DNA of 64,000 nucleotides from Cervus elaphus (Eukaryota; Chordata; Mammalia; Artiodactyla; Cervidae). Position 1 is the first letter of the stretch, and every line of letters starts with the position of its first letter. Of the stretch, positions 9,942-21,376 are shown one piece after another. Both the position numbers and the translations under genes were made by a program. The DNA lies in the NCBI RefSeq assembly GCF_910594005.1, contig NC_057832.1, positions 104,419,152-104,483,151 of the forward strand, written 5' to 3'. Under the pieces are notes generated by a model that worked only from the letters and a program-made list of their open reading frames with translations, was not told where the DNA came from and did not search any database.

Positions 9942-10135
9942 AATAATAATAACCAACAGGTATTGAAAGTTTACTACGTGCCAGCACTATTTGGGTGTTT
10001 TTTCGTATGTGTGACTCACTGAATCCTGCAACCACCCCTTGGAGGGAGATATGCTTACATTTCACAGAAGCTGAAATGCAGGAATGGGGAGGCCAAGGCA
10101 CTTGGTCAGGGCCACTCAGGTTATAAGTGGATGAA
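9942..10135 (-). mobile_element. MIR-like SINE remnant
   Basis: Reversed MIR: GTTTACTACGTGCCAGCAC, then TTTCACAGAAGCTGAAATGC, then GGTCAGGGCCACTCAGG. It begins just after the candidate poly(A) signal. Confidence 0.7.
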
Positions 10136-11480
10136 CCACTTTCAAAGGCTCTAGGAGAGCTTTGGTTTCACTGGCAATCAAAATGTCATCTACATACTGA
10201 AGAAAGGCTCCCTCATATAACTGTAGGTCCTTTAGATCTTTGGCTAGGGCTTCCCTGAAACTGGGAGAAGCATTCTTGAATCTCTGGGGAGGCACAATCC
10301 TGCAGAACTGCCATTTCAACTTGGTCTCTGGGTCATCCTATTCAAAAGCAAAAAATCCCTGTGACTCAGGACTTTAGGATGTGCAATAAAAGGCCTCTTT
10401 GTGACCCCATAGACTGTAGCCCGCCAGGCTCCTCTTCCATGGGGTTCTCCAGGCAAGAATACTGGAGTGCCTAGCCATTCTTTTCTCCAGGGGATCTTCC
10501 TGACCCAGGGATGGAACCCAGGTCTCCTTCCTTGCAGGTGGATTCTACCTTCTGAGCCACCAGGGAAGCTATGTAGGCCCAAAACTGTAAGCCAGCAGAA
10601 ATCTCCAGAGAAAGTAAGGTATCGGGGTTGGGTGCCACCAGATGAATGTCCTCATCCACCAGATGAATGAATGAATTGCTCTCAGGTCCTGTATAAAGTG
10701 ATATTCTTGGGTCTCCGGCTTCTGGACTGGTAGGATGGGAGTGCTGTGTGGTGACTGGCAAAGACAGATGAGGTTATGTCCAAGGAAGGCACATATTACT
10801 GGCTGGATTCCCTCTCTGGTATGTTCCCTTACGGTCTATTGTTTTAAGTTCAGAATGTTAGACCTTGGATGGAGTTCCACCTGTGCAGGGTGTTGCTGAC
10901 TTTGCTCTTCATGGGTTCCCATCTGGCCAAACATCCCATCTTACCTTCTGCAGGATCTCTTCAGGTAATTTCAGGCACTCAGCCTTTCCCAGCTATAGTA
11001 ATGCTGCTTGAAGCAAGTAAGATTGTCCTGGCAGCTCCTTCATGTCCATCCTTTCTTGGGAAAAAGTTCCTCTTGCATTTAGTTTACTCAAGAGGTCTCT
11101 CGTCCCCGCAGATGTATTGGACACTCAGGCATGTACAGGAAACTGCCTCAGATAAGTCTCTCTCATCTGACATTCCTGCGGTTTCCATAAGGGCTTTTGG
11201 AGAGGTTTAGGAGATAGTCGTTAACACTGAGGAGGTGTGGCCCGTTTAGTACTTTAGCACAGAGAAGTTAGCTCCAGTATCAATCAAAAAATCAACAAGC
11301 TTATTTCCCCCAGTCCTTTTTACCCAGGGCTCCAGGTAGGAAATGTCAGGGGAACCAGTGGTTCCTAGGGGAGCCCCCTAGGCCCTGTCACTCTTGGCCA
11401 CAATCAGTCATCTGGGGCATCCGTGGAAGGAGGAATGAGCAAACTGTTTCTGTATCTGTGGTGTCCCTGGCACTCTGCTA
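10136..11480 (-). mobile_element. Class I (gammaretrovirus-like) endogenous retrovirus, pro-pol remnant
   Basis: This is an old, broken copy on the - strand with no LTR recognised beside it. Reading right to left, a protease segment carries the aspartyl motif DTGA (11270-11281). Next is an RT N-terminal segment with QDLRA (about 10690) and a P-N-P-D-T-L-L-S stretch. Last is the RT catalytic motif YVDD (10185-10196). Several stops and at least one frameshift interrupt it, and a Bov-tA SINE splits the RT part at 10397-10571. It cannot encode an active enzyme. The family assignment rests on these motifs and their order. Confidence 0.8.
10397..10571 (-). mobile_element. Bov-tA SINE inside the retroviral pol remnant
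   Basis: Reversed body from TTTGTGACCCCATAGACTG to CTTCTGAGCCACCAGGGAAG. The left side is truncated relative to other copies. Confidence 0.85.
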
Positions 11481-11967
11481 GAGAGCTTCGGGGTCTTGGT
11501 TCATCATTTTGTTTTTAACCTCACGAGGCTTGTAAGTTACAGAGTATGGTATCACACTTCCCATCCATATTTTTACATTCTTGCTATTATACATTCATAA
11601 TCTATGAGACTGTTTTGAGTGCTTTTAAAAATTAAAAAAAAATTTTTTCCTTCATGTGATTATGATTTCCTTAATTTAAAATCTTAGGTACAGGATAAAA
11701 AGATTAGATTCCTATTAGCAAGTTATATGACATTTTTTGTTTCACTTGAGTTTAACCAGAGGTGAATTAAAATGTGGATATGGAGAAATATTTTAAAAAG
11801 CAACTTCCTAGTTTTCTCTGATTTTATTTTTCACATCTAGATCTCAAATAATGAGAACTTTGCAGGCCTTGGATTCTTCAATTTCACAATTCTAACCAAT
11901 ACAATGAGTCCATCTTAATATTTTTTCACTGATTTTGGATTGCTGGGAATAAAGCCACACTAGCCAT
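11481..11967. other. No gene or repeat recognised
   Basis: AT-rich sequence without a readable frame or recognisable element. Confidence 0.5.
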
Positions 11968-12162
11968 CAACTAGGTGGCTCAGTGGTAAAGAATCTGCCT
12001 ACTAAGGCAGGAGACTCATGTTTGATTCCTGGGTCGGGAAGATCGCCCGGAGGAGGAAATGGCAATTCACTCCAGTATTTTTCCTGTAAAATTCCATGGA
12101 CAGAGAAACCTGGAGGACTACAGTCCATGGGGTTGCAAAAAGTCAGACACGGCTGAGCATGC
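11968..12162 (+). mobile_element. Bov-tA SINE
   Basis: Head AGGTGGCTCAGTGGTAAAG, B-box-like TTTGATTCCTGGGTCGGG, and a body ending GACACGGCTGAGCATGC. Confidence 0.88.
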
Positions 12163-12512
12163 TGCATCCAGTCTAATGTATACACTATAGGTGTGTTAAC
12201 TCTGTCTACTCTATGATGATGTCATTATGTAGTGAATTTTCCTTTTCTTATGGGGAGAGAGGATGAGGAGTAATGGAAGGGGAGGATGCTGAGGCAGGAT
12301 ATGGGAAAGGAAGGAAGACTGTCACAGGAAGTAGGTGAACAAGAAGTGGTCCTCATGTCCCAAGTATGTCTCTCCACCCATATTTTTTGCATTGAGCTGG
12401 GAAGATGGGTACCAGCCAATATGGAGATCTGCAAAATCACTGCTTCGGTCCTACAAGTCCCAGGGACTCTCAGGACCAGACGGGACTCATTAGTATTTAA
12501 GTAGGATCTGGT
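12163..12512. other. No gene or repeat recognised
   Basis: Purine-rich stretch near 12250-12350. No supported feature. Confidence 0.5.
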
Positions 12513-12710
12513 AAGGGCTTCCCAGGTGGCTCAGTGGTAAAGAATTTGCCAGCCAATGCAGGAGCTGTGAAAGATGTGGGTTCGATCCATGGGTCAGGAA
12601 GATCCCCTGGAGAAGGGGATGGCAACCCACTCTGTGTTCTGACACAGGAGTCTGGTGGTCTACAGTCCATGGGGTCGCGAGGAGTTGAACACAACTCAGA
12701 GACTAACACT
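12513..12710 (+). mobile_element. Bov-tA SINE
   Basis: GGGCTTCCCAGGTGGCTCAG head, GGTTCGATCCATGGGTCAGG B box, and a body ending AACACAACTCAGAGACTAAC. Confidence 0.9.
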
Positions 12711-13018
12711 GTCATCTCACTTTCAAAGTAAAGTCTATCTAGAAAAATATAAGATTTTTTCCTAGGTGGTAACCAGTGAATTTCATGTTTGTTATTCTCT
12801 TACATAATTTTCACATTTTCTAAAGTAAAAAATTCATGTTTATAATCAGAGATGTATTAAGTATCAAAAAAATAACAAACATCCAACTCAATTAGTTATT
12901 TCCCACACTTATTGAGAAAGTCAAATCAAAGAAACACTTATAATTTAGATTATTTTCATTCAATTGGCCTTTCAACTTTAGAAAACAAACACACTTAATG
13001 TACTACAGGTGGAGTTTG
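12711..13018. other. AT-rich, nothing recognised
   Basis: No coding frame or recognisable element. Confidence 0.5.
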
Positions 13019-14385
13019 ATTGTTGTCGTTCACTCACTCAGTCTTGTCCAACTCTTTGCGATGCCATGGACTGCAGTGGCCGGTCCTCCCTGTCCCTCAC
13101 CGTCTCCCGGAGTTTGCCCAAGTTTATGTTCATTGCATTGGTGATGCTGTCCAGCCATCTCATCCTCTGATGCCCTCTTCTCCTTCTGCCCTCAATCTTT
13201 CCAAGCATCAGGGACTTTTCCAATGAGTCATCTGTGCACATCAGATGACCAAAATACTGGAGCTTCAGCTTCAGCATCAGTCCTTCCAGTGAATATTCAG
13301 GATTGATCATCCTTAAGATCGACTGGTTTGATCCCCTTGCTGTCCAAGGGACTTTCAGGAGCCTTCTCCAGCACCACAGTCCAAAGGCATCAATACTTTG
13401 GTGTTCTGCTTTCTTTGCAGTCCAGTTCTCACAACTGTAGTGACCACTAGGAAGACCACAACCTTGACTATACGGACCTCTGTCAGCAGAGCAATGTCTC
13501 TGGTTTTCAACACACAGTCTGGGTTTGTCATCACTTTCCTGCTAAGAAGCGATCATCTGATTTCATGGCTGCAGTCACCACCCGCATTGATTTTGGAGCC
13601 CAAGAAGAGGAAATCTGTCACTATGTCCACGTTTCCCCTTCTGTTTGCCATGCAGTAATTGGGCCAGATGCCGTGATCTTAATTTTTTAAATATTTAGTC
13701 TTAAGCCAACTCTTTCACTTAACTCCTTCACCCTCATTAAGAGGCTCTTTAGTTTCTCTTCACTTTCTGCTGTTAGAGTGGTATCATCCCCATGTCTGAG
13801 GTTGTTGATGCCTATCTTGATTCCAGCTTGTAATTCATCCAGCCTGGCATTTCTCATGATGTGCCCAACATATTGATTAAATAGGGTAACAGAAGATAGC
13901 CCTGTCATACTCTTTTCTTGATCTCTGAACCAACTGGTAGTTCCATACAGGGTTCTAAGTGTTGCTTCTTGACCCGCATACAGGTTTCTCAGGAGACAGG
14001 TAAGATGGTCTGGTATTCCCATCTCTCTAAGAGGTTTTCACAGTTCGTCATGATCCACACAGTCATAGTCAATGAAACAGAGATAGATGTTTTTCTGGAA
14101 TTCCCTTACTTTCTCTATAATCCAGCAAATGTTGGCAATTTGATCTCTAATTCCTCTTCCTTTTCTAAACCCAGTTTGGACATCTGGAAGTTCTCGGTTC
14201 TCATAATGCTGAAGCCTAGCATTCAAGATTTTAAGCATGACCTTACTAGCATGGGAAATGAGTGCAACTGTCCAATGGTTAGCATTCTTTGGTACTACCC
14301 TTCTTGGGAATTGGGATGAGGATTGACCTTTTTCAGTCCTGAGGCCCCTGCTGGGTCTCCCAGATTTGCTGACACAATGAATGCA
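13019..14385 (-). mobile_element. BovB LINE, 5'-truncated, with RT C-terminal half
   Basis: It starts at the tail (GTTCACTCACTCAGTCTTG) and reads back through the C-terminal domain. The RT segments seen are L-R-H-G-D-D-T-T-L-T-A-E-S-E-E (equivalent to the YADD region, degraded to HGDD), N-L-Y-A-G-Q-E-A-T and L-P-D-V-Q-T-G-F-R-K-G-R-G. Frameshifts and stops split the frame, so no active protein is possible. Confidence 0.92.
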
Positions 14386-14674
14386 AAAGCTTTATAAATT
14401 TGATTACACTGTGTTTAAAATTATATCCAGTTTGTATTTTCTCATTTGTTGTCATCAGGGTAAATGTTTTCCCAGCAATTCCGGGGAAGTTTTTCACCTT
14501 TCGCCTGTTCGTGCTGACTTTCAGCACTTTTGTTGGTTCAAAATGGTCAGGGTCCACACAGGCAGAAAGGACCAAGAAGAAGACTTTGACCATTGTTTAA
14601 AAATTACACACACAAATGAATAAATAAAAAAAAATAAAAATTATACAAGAGGGGTGGTTTGAGATTACCACTGA
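14386..14674. other. No confident assignment
   Basis: An A-rich end (about 14600-14645) follows a 66-codon + frame ending at 14600. The arrangement could be a 3'-truncated retrocopy, but I do not recognise the protein. Confidence 0.3.
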
Positions 14675-14945
14675 GTGTGTGCTCCAGGGCCTTTGTCCTG
14701 GTGGTTCTCACTGCCTGGAATGTTCTATCTACCCTCAGACAGTGTGAGCGATTATCTGTCTCAGATTCTTTGGGTCTTTGCTTGTTATCTTCTTTGAAGG
14801 CCTTCCTTCACCACACTATTTAAAATTAATCCATCTCTGGTATTCCCTCTTTCTCTTCTCTGTTTTCTCTTTTTCCTGTGGCATTTATTTATCTAACACA
14901 TTACATATTTTATTTATTTGTTGTTTGTATGAGGAAACATCAGAC
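14675..14945 (+). mobile_element. L2 LINE 3' region remnant
   Basis: CAGGGCCTTTGTCCTGGTGG, CACTGCCTGGAATGTTCTA and AAGGCCTTCCTTCACCACAC follow the L2 order. Confidence 0.7.
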
Positions 14946-16200
14946 AATCCCATCATAAGAGCTGTTCGACAAAATTAGTGGTCATGTATCAAAATGGCAA
15001 AGCTGAAGCTCAAAGGGACAGAAAGAGTGTTCCTTTCGATAGTGTATTAAGAATGTAATTAATGTTTTTTAAAGCACACAGAAATGCCAAGGGTTTTGTT
15101 AAGGTCCCAGGCCATTTCTTTATATAGCAATAAGCAGGGTTTTTAATAGTTTCCTTTTAATTTTAAAAGGAATTAATATCTGCCAATTAATTTTACATAT
15201 TTCTCCTAGAATTCAGCAAGCAGTAAATACAGAGGGCCTACATTTTGGTTTCTGTTTTTTAAAAAAATCACCCTGGACTTTTTTTTTTTTAAATTAGTTG
15301 TCTTAACAAACTTACAAACATCAGTCTCTGGACATAACCAGAAACAAGGTCAGCAGTTTCCACTTTTTGAGCAGCCCCACTGCCTTCTATGTGTTTGTTT
15401 CTCCGCACTTGGCACTACCATGTCCAAATACAATCTTATCAATTGTTACATGGTTGGCCAAGTTCCCTGCACCATGCCTCTGCCTAGCATCCTCCTCATC
15501 CCGTCTTTGGATCTGGGCTTTGGCCTTCTGTTGACAAAACACGTATCACTGTCTCTTTCTCTCCCACCAAGGCAAGGGCAGTGGAGTTAGAGGGGGAGGC
15601 TTCTGAAAATCGAAAATATCCACAACCCCCAGCTTATTCCTTTCTCTTTACAACCTTTCTTTTTCCTGGTGTTAGTTATCATAATAAAGTGACACACACA
15701 TCACCTAAATATATTTTGCAGAATAAATCAAACACCAAGTATTTGTATAAGTCCAGAAAGAGGTTAGTAGATTGAAGTTAGAACCTTCAGCTCTTCTGAA
15801 AGTATTAATAATTGCACATGTGCCAAAATAAAGCTCCTTCCCTTCTGCCTGCCTCTCAGAACACGTGGCTTTTCCTAGACCCACTCTTTCCACTTCCTGG
15901 CAACAATTTGAAAACCAGCTAGTCCTGAGGGCTCTTGAACTCTTGAACAAATTCCTTAATTTCTGCTTGAGAGTTCAGAGGGAAAAAATTATCTCAGGAA
16001 AATACATGTCTCTACTCCTTTCTTCTCTGATTCCAGAACTTTAAATGTGCCTCTTCTTTCAGATTTGCTTGACTTATTTCTGAACCAACTGGTGATATTC
16101 AAGAGTGGAAAATACTGCTGCAATTGCTATTTTCTAATTTTTTTGTAATTTATTTCTTTTCTACCTATAAGCTAGAAGCCAAGCACCCAGACTGACTCTT
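14946..16200. other. No gene or repeat recognised
   Basis: 1.25 kb of AT-rich sequence without a supported exon or element. Confidence 0.45.
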
Positions 16201-16219
16201 AAATATTTGCTTTGTGTGC

Positions 16220-16436
16220 TGTATGCCAAGTCACTTCAGTAGCGTCTGACTCTTTGCCACCCTGTACACTGTAACCCGCCAGGCTCCTCTGTTTATGGAA
16301 TTCTCCAGGCAAGAATACTGGAGTGGGTTGCCATGCCCTTTTTGGGATCTTCCCAACCCAGGGATCAAACTCAAGTCTCTTATGTCTCTTGCATTGGTAG
16401 GCAGGTTCTTTACCACTAGCACCACCTGGGAAACCC
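16220..16436 (-). mobile_element. Bov-tA SINE with 19-bp target-site duplication
   Basis: A complete reversed element. AAATATTTGCTTTGTGTGC occurs identically at 16201-16219 and 16437-16455. Confidence 0.93.
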
Positions 16437-16455
16437 AAATATTTGCTTTGTGTGC

Positions 16456-16655
16456 ATATTCAGTCTTGTCCAGCTCTTTATGACATCATGGTCTGTATCC
16501 AGCCAGGCTTCTCTGTCCATGCAATTCTCCAGGCAAAGATACTAGAGTGGGTTGCCATTTCCTTCTCCAAGGGATCTTCCCAACCCAGGGATCCAACTGG
16601 TATCTCCTGGGACTTCTGCATTGGCAGGCAAATTCTTTTACCACTGAGGCACCTT
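16456..16655 (-). mobile_element. Bov-tA SINE, second of an adjacent pair
   Basis: Reversed element (ATTCAGTCTTGTCCAGCTC to CTTTTACCACTGAGGCACC). It is more divergent than its left neighbour and so probably older. Confidence 0.9.
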
Positions 16656-17027
16656 TGCTTCATTCTAATTATCAACCTCGTGAATCTGTAAACTGAAAGA
16701 TAACTGTGCAACATGAGGTTTGTAAGTTAAGTTATATTCAGCATCTTACTGAGGACTATAGCCCAGGAGACTATGGCCTCTTCATAGCTCTGAGAAACTA
16801 CTTCTAAGAGGTAGGAGGGATGATAGTTCATATATATATTTTTTTTTGACAGGGGAATCCATGCAGTCAAGTATGCATCTTGATAAATGATTGCTGCTAG
16901 TGTTGCAGTGAAATAAAAAAACAATTTTCTCTTTCTCTTTTGCCTTTTGAGTCCTTCTCTACTTTAACTGTTCCTGATCTACTGTCTGCATTGATAAGAA
17001 AGTTTCCTTCTTTTCAGAAGACTAACC
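16656..17027. other. No gene or repeat recognised
   Basis: Sequence between the SINE pair and the LTR. No supported feature. Confidence 0.45.
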
Positions 17028-17510
17028 TGTGTTAGAAAAACGCCACGGGAGGAAAAAAGCCGCCTCTAAGGACCGTTGATGAAGGCCTTTATTGAGCGGT
17101 CGCGCGGGCAGAACTCCCAGGGGCAGGTGAGTGAGGAGACAAAGGGAGTCTGCGAGGTATGAGGGGTGGGGAGGGGTTTTATAGCCAGGGCCGGCGTCCA
17201 AGCCAGGTCTTTTCATATAAGGAAGAAAGCGCGGGCTACAGCGGCGGTCAGTGTCCGAGGGCTCCGGGTCGGTACCTGATTGGACCAGGCTGCAGGGGGT
17301 CGGTCCCCGGAAGTTAGCCAGCCTCCGGAATTTGCCTTGTGACACTTTTTCTGGGGCATGCCCCGACCTTTCAACCTGTTGTGTAAACTACATCCTGCAC
17401 TTATGTACCTGTTACCTTCTAACTCTGCATGAGCCACACTCCGCATCTATTATCTTCTAACTTTATGCTAGTCACATCCTGATGCTGGACTTGACAGCAC
17501 TCTCTCTGCA
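17028..17510 (-). mobile_element. Retroviral LTR with adjacent polypurine tract
   Basis: In - orientation it runs from TGCAGAGAGAG to CTAACACA (TG...CA, 483 bp). It has a TATA box (reverse of TTTTATA, 17177-17183) and a poly(A) signal (reverse of TTTATT, 17088-17093) about 90 nt downstream. Immediately outside its 5' end, at about 17511-17528, is a C-rich stretch that is purine-rich on the - strand (a G/A run), as expected for the tract that precedes a 3' LTR. No primer-binding site is seen at the other end. The family is not assigned. Confidence 0.72.
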
Positions 17511-18664
17511 ACCCCCCCTTCCCCCCGCTTGTAGTTTGTTTTTCCCTCTTTTGGCATTACAGAAAGAAAGTTGCAATGCAAGCCACAAAGGACAATGGAC
17601 TTACTACCGGGACCAACTGCCAGACTCAAATTACCAGGCCAACTGATGCCAGCCTATTGACTGTTTTGATACAATTCAAAAATAAAGAAGAATACAGGAT
17701 CCTTACCTTACATCTTGGCTCTTTATTGCCAACCCCTGACTGTGAGTCCCAACTATATGATCCCCTTGATTCCCCAAGGAGGGGAGACACAGTTCTTGAG
17801 GCAGAAAGCTACTGTGTTCTCTCCTCTGCAGGCTTGAGGATTAAGGCTATCTTCCTATTTCCTTGAGACTCTGTCTCCATATTTTCTTATTCTGCTCCAG
17901 GGGGCAGAGAAATCCAAGATTTTGGCAGCAACACCAGTCCAAACAACAGATAGCTCAAGTCAGTGATTTTAGTGCTTTACTATGTATGGGAACATGCAAG
18001 AAGCCGGATTCATCAAAGTTCTTCCTGAGATATACATCTAACTCTCTAAGGGGCCCGTATGTTGGAGGCACGGGACATCCTATTATCGTCTTCCTTTCCT
18101 CTGTCTGGAGCACAGATTGCGTCCTCCTGTTATCGTCTTGATCTCTTCTGTCTGAAGTTTAGGATGCACTGTTGGTCAGCCACTGCAGGGGGTTAATCTT
18201 TGTAGAACTGGCTGGTGACCTGGTGACCCAAACGCTCTTTGCTCTTCCTCTGTTTGCAAATCTACCAGACGATAAGCAGTCTATTCACAGCTGTATGCTC
18301 TACAAGTTCTGCTGAACAAATAGGTTTGTCTCCCTGGAGCTATGCCCTGCTTCTCTGTATGAGGTAGGCCAGAGCCAGCAGCTGAGGGAGCCCCAAGGCT
18401 AAAGTGCATCTGTGTGTTTTGGGTTGTGGCGGAAACGATAGGACTGATTTAAGAGATTCACCTGGTGCCAGCCAGACTAGACTCACAGGCTATCGAGGCT
18501 GGTGGGGCTTTAGAAGCACTGAATATCTTCCAGGCCTTCAACTTCTCAGTCTGGCTAATGCCCAGCCTCCTCTGGTGACCAGGAATTCACTTCTGACAAC
18601 TAGTATTCAGGAAAATCTTGTGTTAAGAGAGGTCTTTCTTATGTTGAGGCATAATATGCCTTCC
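17511..18664 (-). other. Possible internal retroviral or unidentified sequence next to the LTR
   Basis: If the LTR is a 3' LTR, this side would be its provirus interior. I see no gag, pol or env motif and no long frame, so this remains unproven. Confidence 0.3.
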
Positions 18665-18674
18665 TATATCTTCT

Positions 18675-18865
18675 GAGGGCTTCCCTGGTAGTTCAGATGG
18701 TAAAGAATCTGCTTGCAATGCAGGATACCTGGGTTCCATCCCTGGATTGAGAAGATCCCGTGGAGAAGGGAATGGCTACCCACTCCAGTATTCTTGCCTG
18801 GAGAATTCCACGGTCAGTGGGCCAAAGTCTGTGAGGTCACAAAAAGTTGGACACGACTATCAGTA
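18675..18865 (+). mobile_element. Bov-tA SINE with 10-bp target-site duplication
   Basis: GGGCTTCCCTGGTAGTTCAG to TTGGACACGACTATCAG. TATATCTTCT flanks it at 18665-18674 and 18866-18875. Confidence 0.92.
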
Positions 18866-18984
18866 TATATCTTCTACCTAGTGGTCTCAGTTCTGTATAC
18901 TGTGATCACATGGCATTCTGATCCTTTTGTAATAGGGAAAAACAAATCTGACTCCATATTGAATCTGTTTCTTTTACTTTAACC

Positions 18985-19535
18985 TTTGTATTCTATTGCT
19001 TTTGCTGAAAGTTAATCACAAAGGAATGTTGCCTATAGCTTAAAGTATACACAATGGCTCATCTCTGGGACACCTGCCTCCCAGGCCTGAGCATTAAGCT
19101 AAAATACTGTTGTTTAGCTCAGGGGAAACATCCTGACCAGGCCCACTTATGGATGGCTGCAAAGAAATTAATGCAATCCCTCTGCAGTCTGGCCAGAACC
19201 AGGAAATATTTGTAAATAGTTTTTGCCTTTTTTTTACTTTACTTTCTTCACCTCCCCCTCTGTAATCTATAAAAGAAACTAGTATCCAAATCTGGGTAAG
19301 GGGCTTCCCTGGTGGTCCAGTGGTTAAGAATCCACTTGCCAATGCAGGGGACACAGGTTCGATCCCTGCTCCAGGAAGATCTCCCGTGCTGCATGGCAGC
19401 TAAGCCCATGAGCCACAGCTACTGAGCCAGCACTTGCTTTTCAACTAAGACCCGAGCTGAGCACACTGACCTATGCCTGCCGGCCAGTGGGTGGATCCTC
19501 TTTCCATAATGCTGGAGGGAGAGTCTGACAAATTC
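18985..19535 (+). mobile_element. Probable LTR of an endogenous retrovirus, split by a SINE
   Basis: It contains GCCTATAGCTTAAAG, CATTAAGCTAAAATACTG and a TATA-like CTATAAAAGAAAC near 19268. It resumes after the SINE with CTGACCTATGCCTGCCGGC. The termini are not defined and the assignment is by general resemblance. Confidence 0.4.
19298..19450 (+). mobile_element. CHR-type tRNA SINE, 3'-truncated
   Basis: GGGGCTTCCCTGGTGGTCCAG head, GGTTCGATCCCTGCTCC B box, and a body up to ACTGAGCCAGCACTTGC. Confidence 0.85.
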
Positions 19536-19547
19536 TGGATGACTCTT

Positions 19548-19564
19548 CCTTTTAAATATTCTTT
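19548..19564. repeat. Target-site duplication, left copy, of the NAP1L1 retrocopy
   Basis: 17 bp identical to 21024-21040. Its TTTAAA-like core fits L1 endonuclease preference. Confidence 0.9.
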
Positions 19565-21023
19565 TTTTTTTTTTTTAATTACATGACATTTTTATTTTAG
19601 GCTGCAAAAACAAAAATGAGCAAACAAACAACAAAAAACTTACATCAAATGATGTAAATTCATCCTTTCCAGGGAAGCAGCAGGTTATCCTCAAGGCCAC
19701 ATACATCCTGCTTCACTGCTGCTTACACTCTGCTGGATTTTGATCCTTCTTTGGGTCATAGTCTGGATCATTTTCCTCATCTCCTTCTTCTTCCCCTTCC
19801 TCATCCGCTTCTTCACCTTCTTCATCATAATCATCGTCATCATCTTCAATAGCTTCTCCAGTAAAGTATAACACTGATCTTGGGATTATATACTCATGTA
19901 AAAAGTGACCAATTTCAAAGTCTGCAGCGAGGATAGCTTCAGAATCATCATCCAGATCTCCACTCTCAGGAACTTCAGGAGGGGCAAAAAAATTAAAGAA
20001 AGAGTCATTAGAAACTGTTTTGGTCACAGTACGAACTGTCCCACGTCCCTTGTGTTTCTGCTTCCTCTTAATCATTTTCAAAGTGACATTCTTCCCTTTT
20101 TTCCAATCTATCTGGCACCCTGTACAACCCATAATTTCTGGTCCATCAAAAGAAAAGGGATCAGAATCATCTGGTTCTGACCTCATCCTTTATGTCTTTG
20201 TCAACACTTCATTTGTGAAATATTCATTGGGTTCAAAGTGAAATTCTAAGACAAAACTCATAGGTTGACCAGCATCTGAGAACTTCACTTTAATATATTT
20301 CAAGCGCTTCAGAATAGGTTCATCATGTTCCTGAACCATATCACTGAACAAGTCAACTTTCTTAAAAACTGTCAACCAAAACTCAGGAATTCCCTTGGGA
20401 TCTTCTTTTTCTTTATCCTTTCTCTCATCTTCAATCTTGGTCTTTTCTTTTAGCTCCTCTGAAATTTCATCTTCCTCATCTGGTTTCCACTCACTTTCTT
20501 CTTCTGTAGGTTCATAAATGGCATTAATGATCTCAAATCGCTTATCAAACAGAGGCTGATAAAGAACAGCATACTTTCTTTCAAGATCATGAACTTCCTC
20601 ATAGAATTTGGCTTCTATCAGCGCACATTTAGCTTGAAGGTTTTTAAGAGCATTCACCCGCCTTTTAACTACCGTAGGCAGGCTTTCAATGTATCCTGTT
20701 GGTGTTTCTACCAGACCATCAAGTCTTTCTTGAAGGGCTGCAAGAATCTGAGGATTTTGCATCATCTGAACAGTCAGCTGACGCGCTTTGATTTTTGTTT
20801 CTTCACCAGTCTCTTCTTCTTCTACTTCTTCAACATCATCCAAATCTTGATCAAGTTCAGACTGTTCTTTGTTGTAGATGTCTGCCATGTTGTACAAATG
20901 CCAAATATTTTAAAAAATGACAGATTTCGTTTTCCAGCTCAGCTCTCCGGTGGCGAGTGCGGGGAGCCGGGCGGCCCGAGCTACGCAGGCAGTGACTCAG
21001 GGCGGCGGCGGGAGGAGCAGGAG
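19565..21023 (-). pseudogene. NAP1L1: Processed retrocopy of NAP1L1 (nucleosome assembly protein 1-like 1)
   Basis: NAP1L1 is a histone H2A-H2B chaperone. This copy has no introns. The start codon ATG is at 20888 and the frame runs to a TAA ending at 19713, giving 391 codons plus stop, the same as the parent. The NAP domain, the acidic tail (D/E-rich, codons about 345-380) and the C-terminal C-K-Q-Q are all readable. One TAC-to-TAA change makes codon 233 a stop (20190-20192), and the frame is unbroken on both sides. A GC-rich 5' UTR is present at 20898-21023. On the 3' side there is a reverse-complemented AATAAA at 19591-19596 and a poly(A) tail seen as a T run at about 19562-19577. A 17-bp repeat, CCTTTTAAATATTCTTT, flanks it at 19548-19564 and 21024-21040. 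This is LINE-mediated retroposition and looks recent. A truncated 232-residue product would be possible only if it is transcribed. Confidence 0.95.
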
Positions 21024-21040
21024 CCTTTTAAATATTCTTT
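21024..21040. repeat. Target-site duplication, right copy, of the NAP1L1 retrocopy
   Basis: 17 bp identical to 19548-19564. It directly abuts the GC-rich 5' end of the retrocopy. Confidence 0.9.
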
Positions 21041-21376
21041 ATCTGTCTCAAATGTGCTCCATCATCATGTCTGTACTTGGCAGTGTGATGCAGATAGGAG
21101 TCTTGGCTAAGTCAATACTTGTTAATTGAATGATTGAATAAATGAATCAAAAATCGTTGGATAGGAAGAACAACATAAGTTAAAACTGGAGAGAATAGAA
21201 TATATTTTATGTTGGTTTGTGAATTTTTCAACCAATAGTTTAGAAACACTGTTTTGAAGATGAGATTTGTAAAAGCTACCACCCCAGCAGATTAGATCAT
21301 GACATTGAAGCAATAATGGGATTGCTGGCTTTGTAAGAAGAAAGAGATCCCTTTCATGCATTCAGGGAAAGACCAT

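Noticed and set aside
19905..21110. Several + strand frames of 70-173 codons
   Set aside because: They are antisense shadows of the NAP1L1 retrocopy on the - strand.
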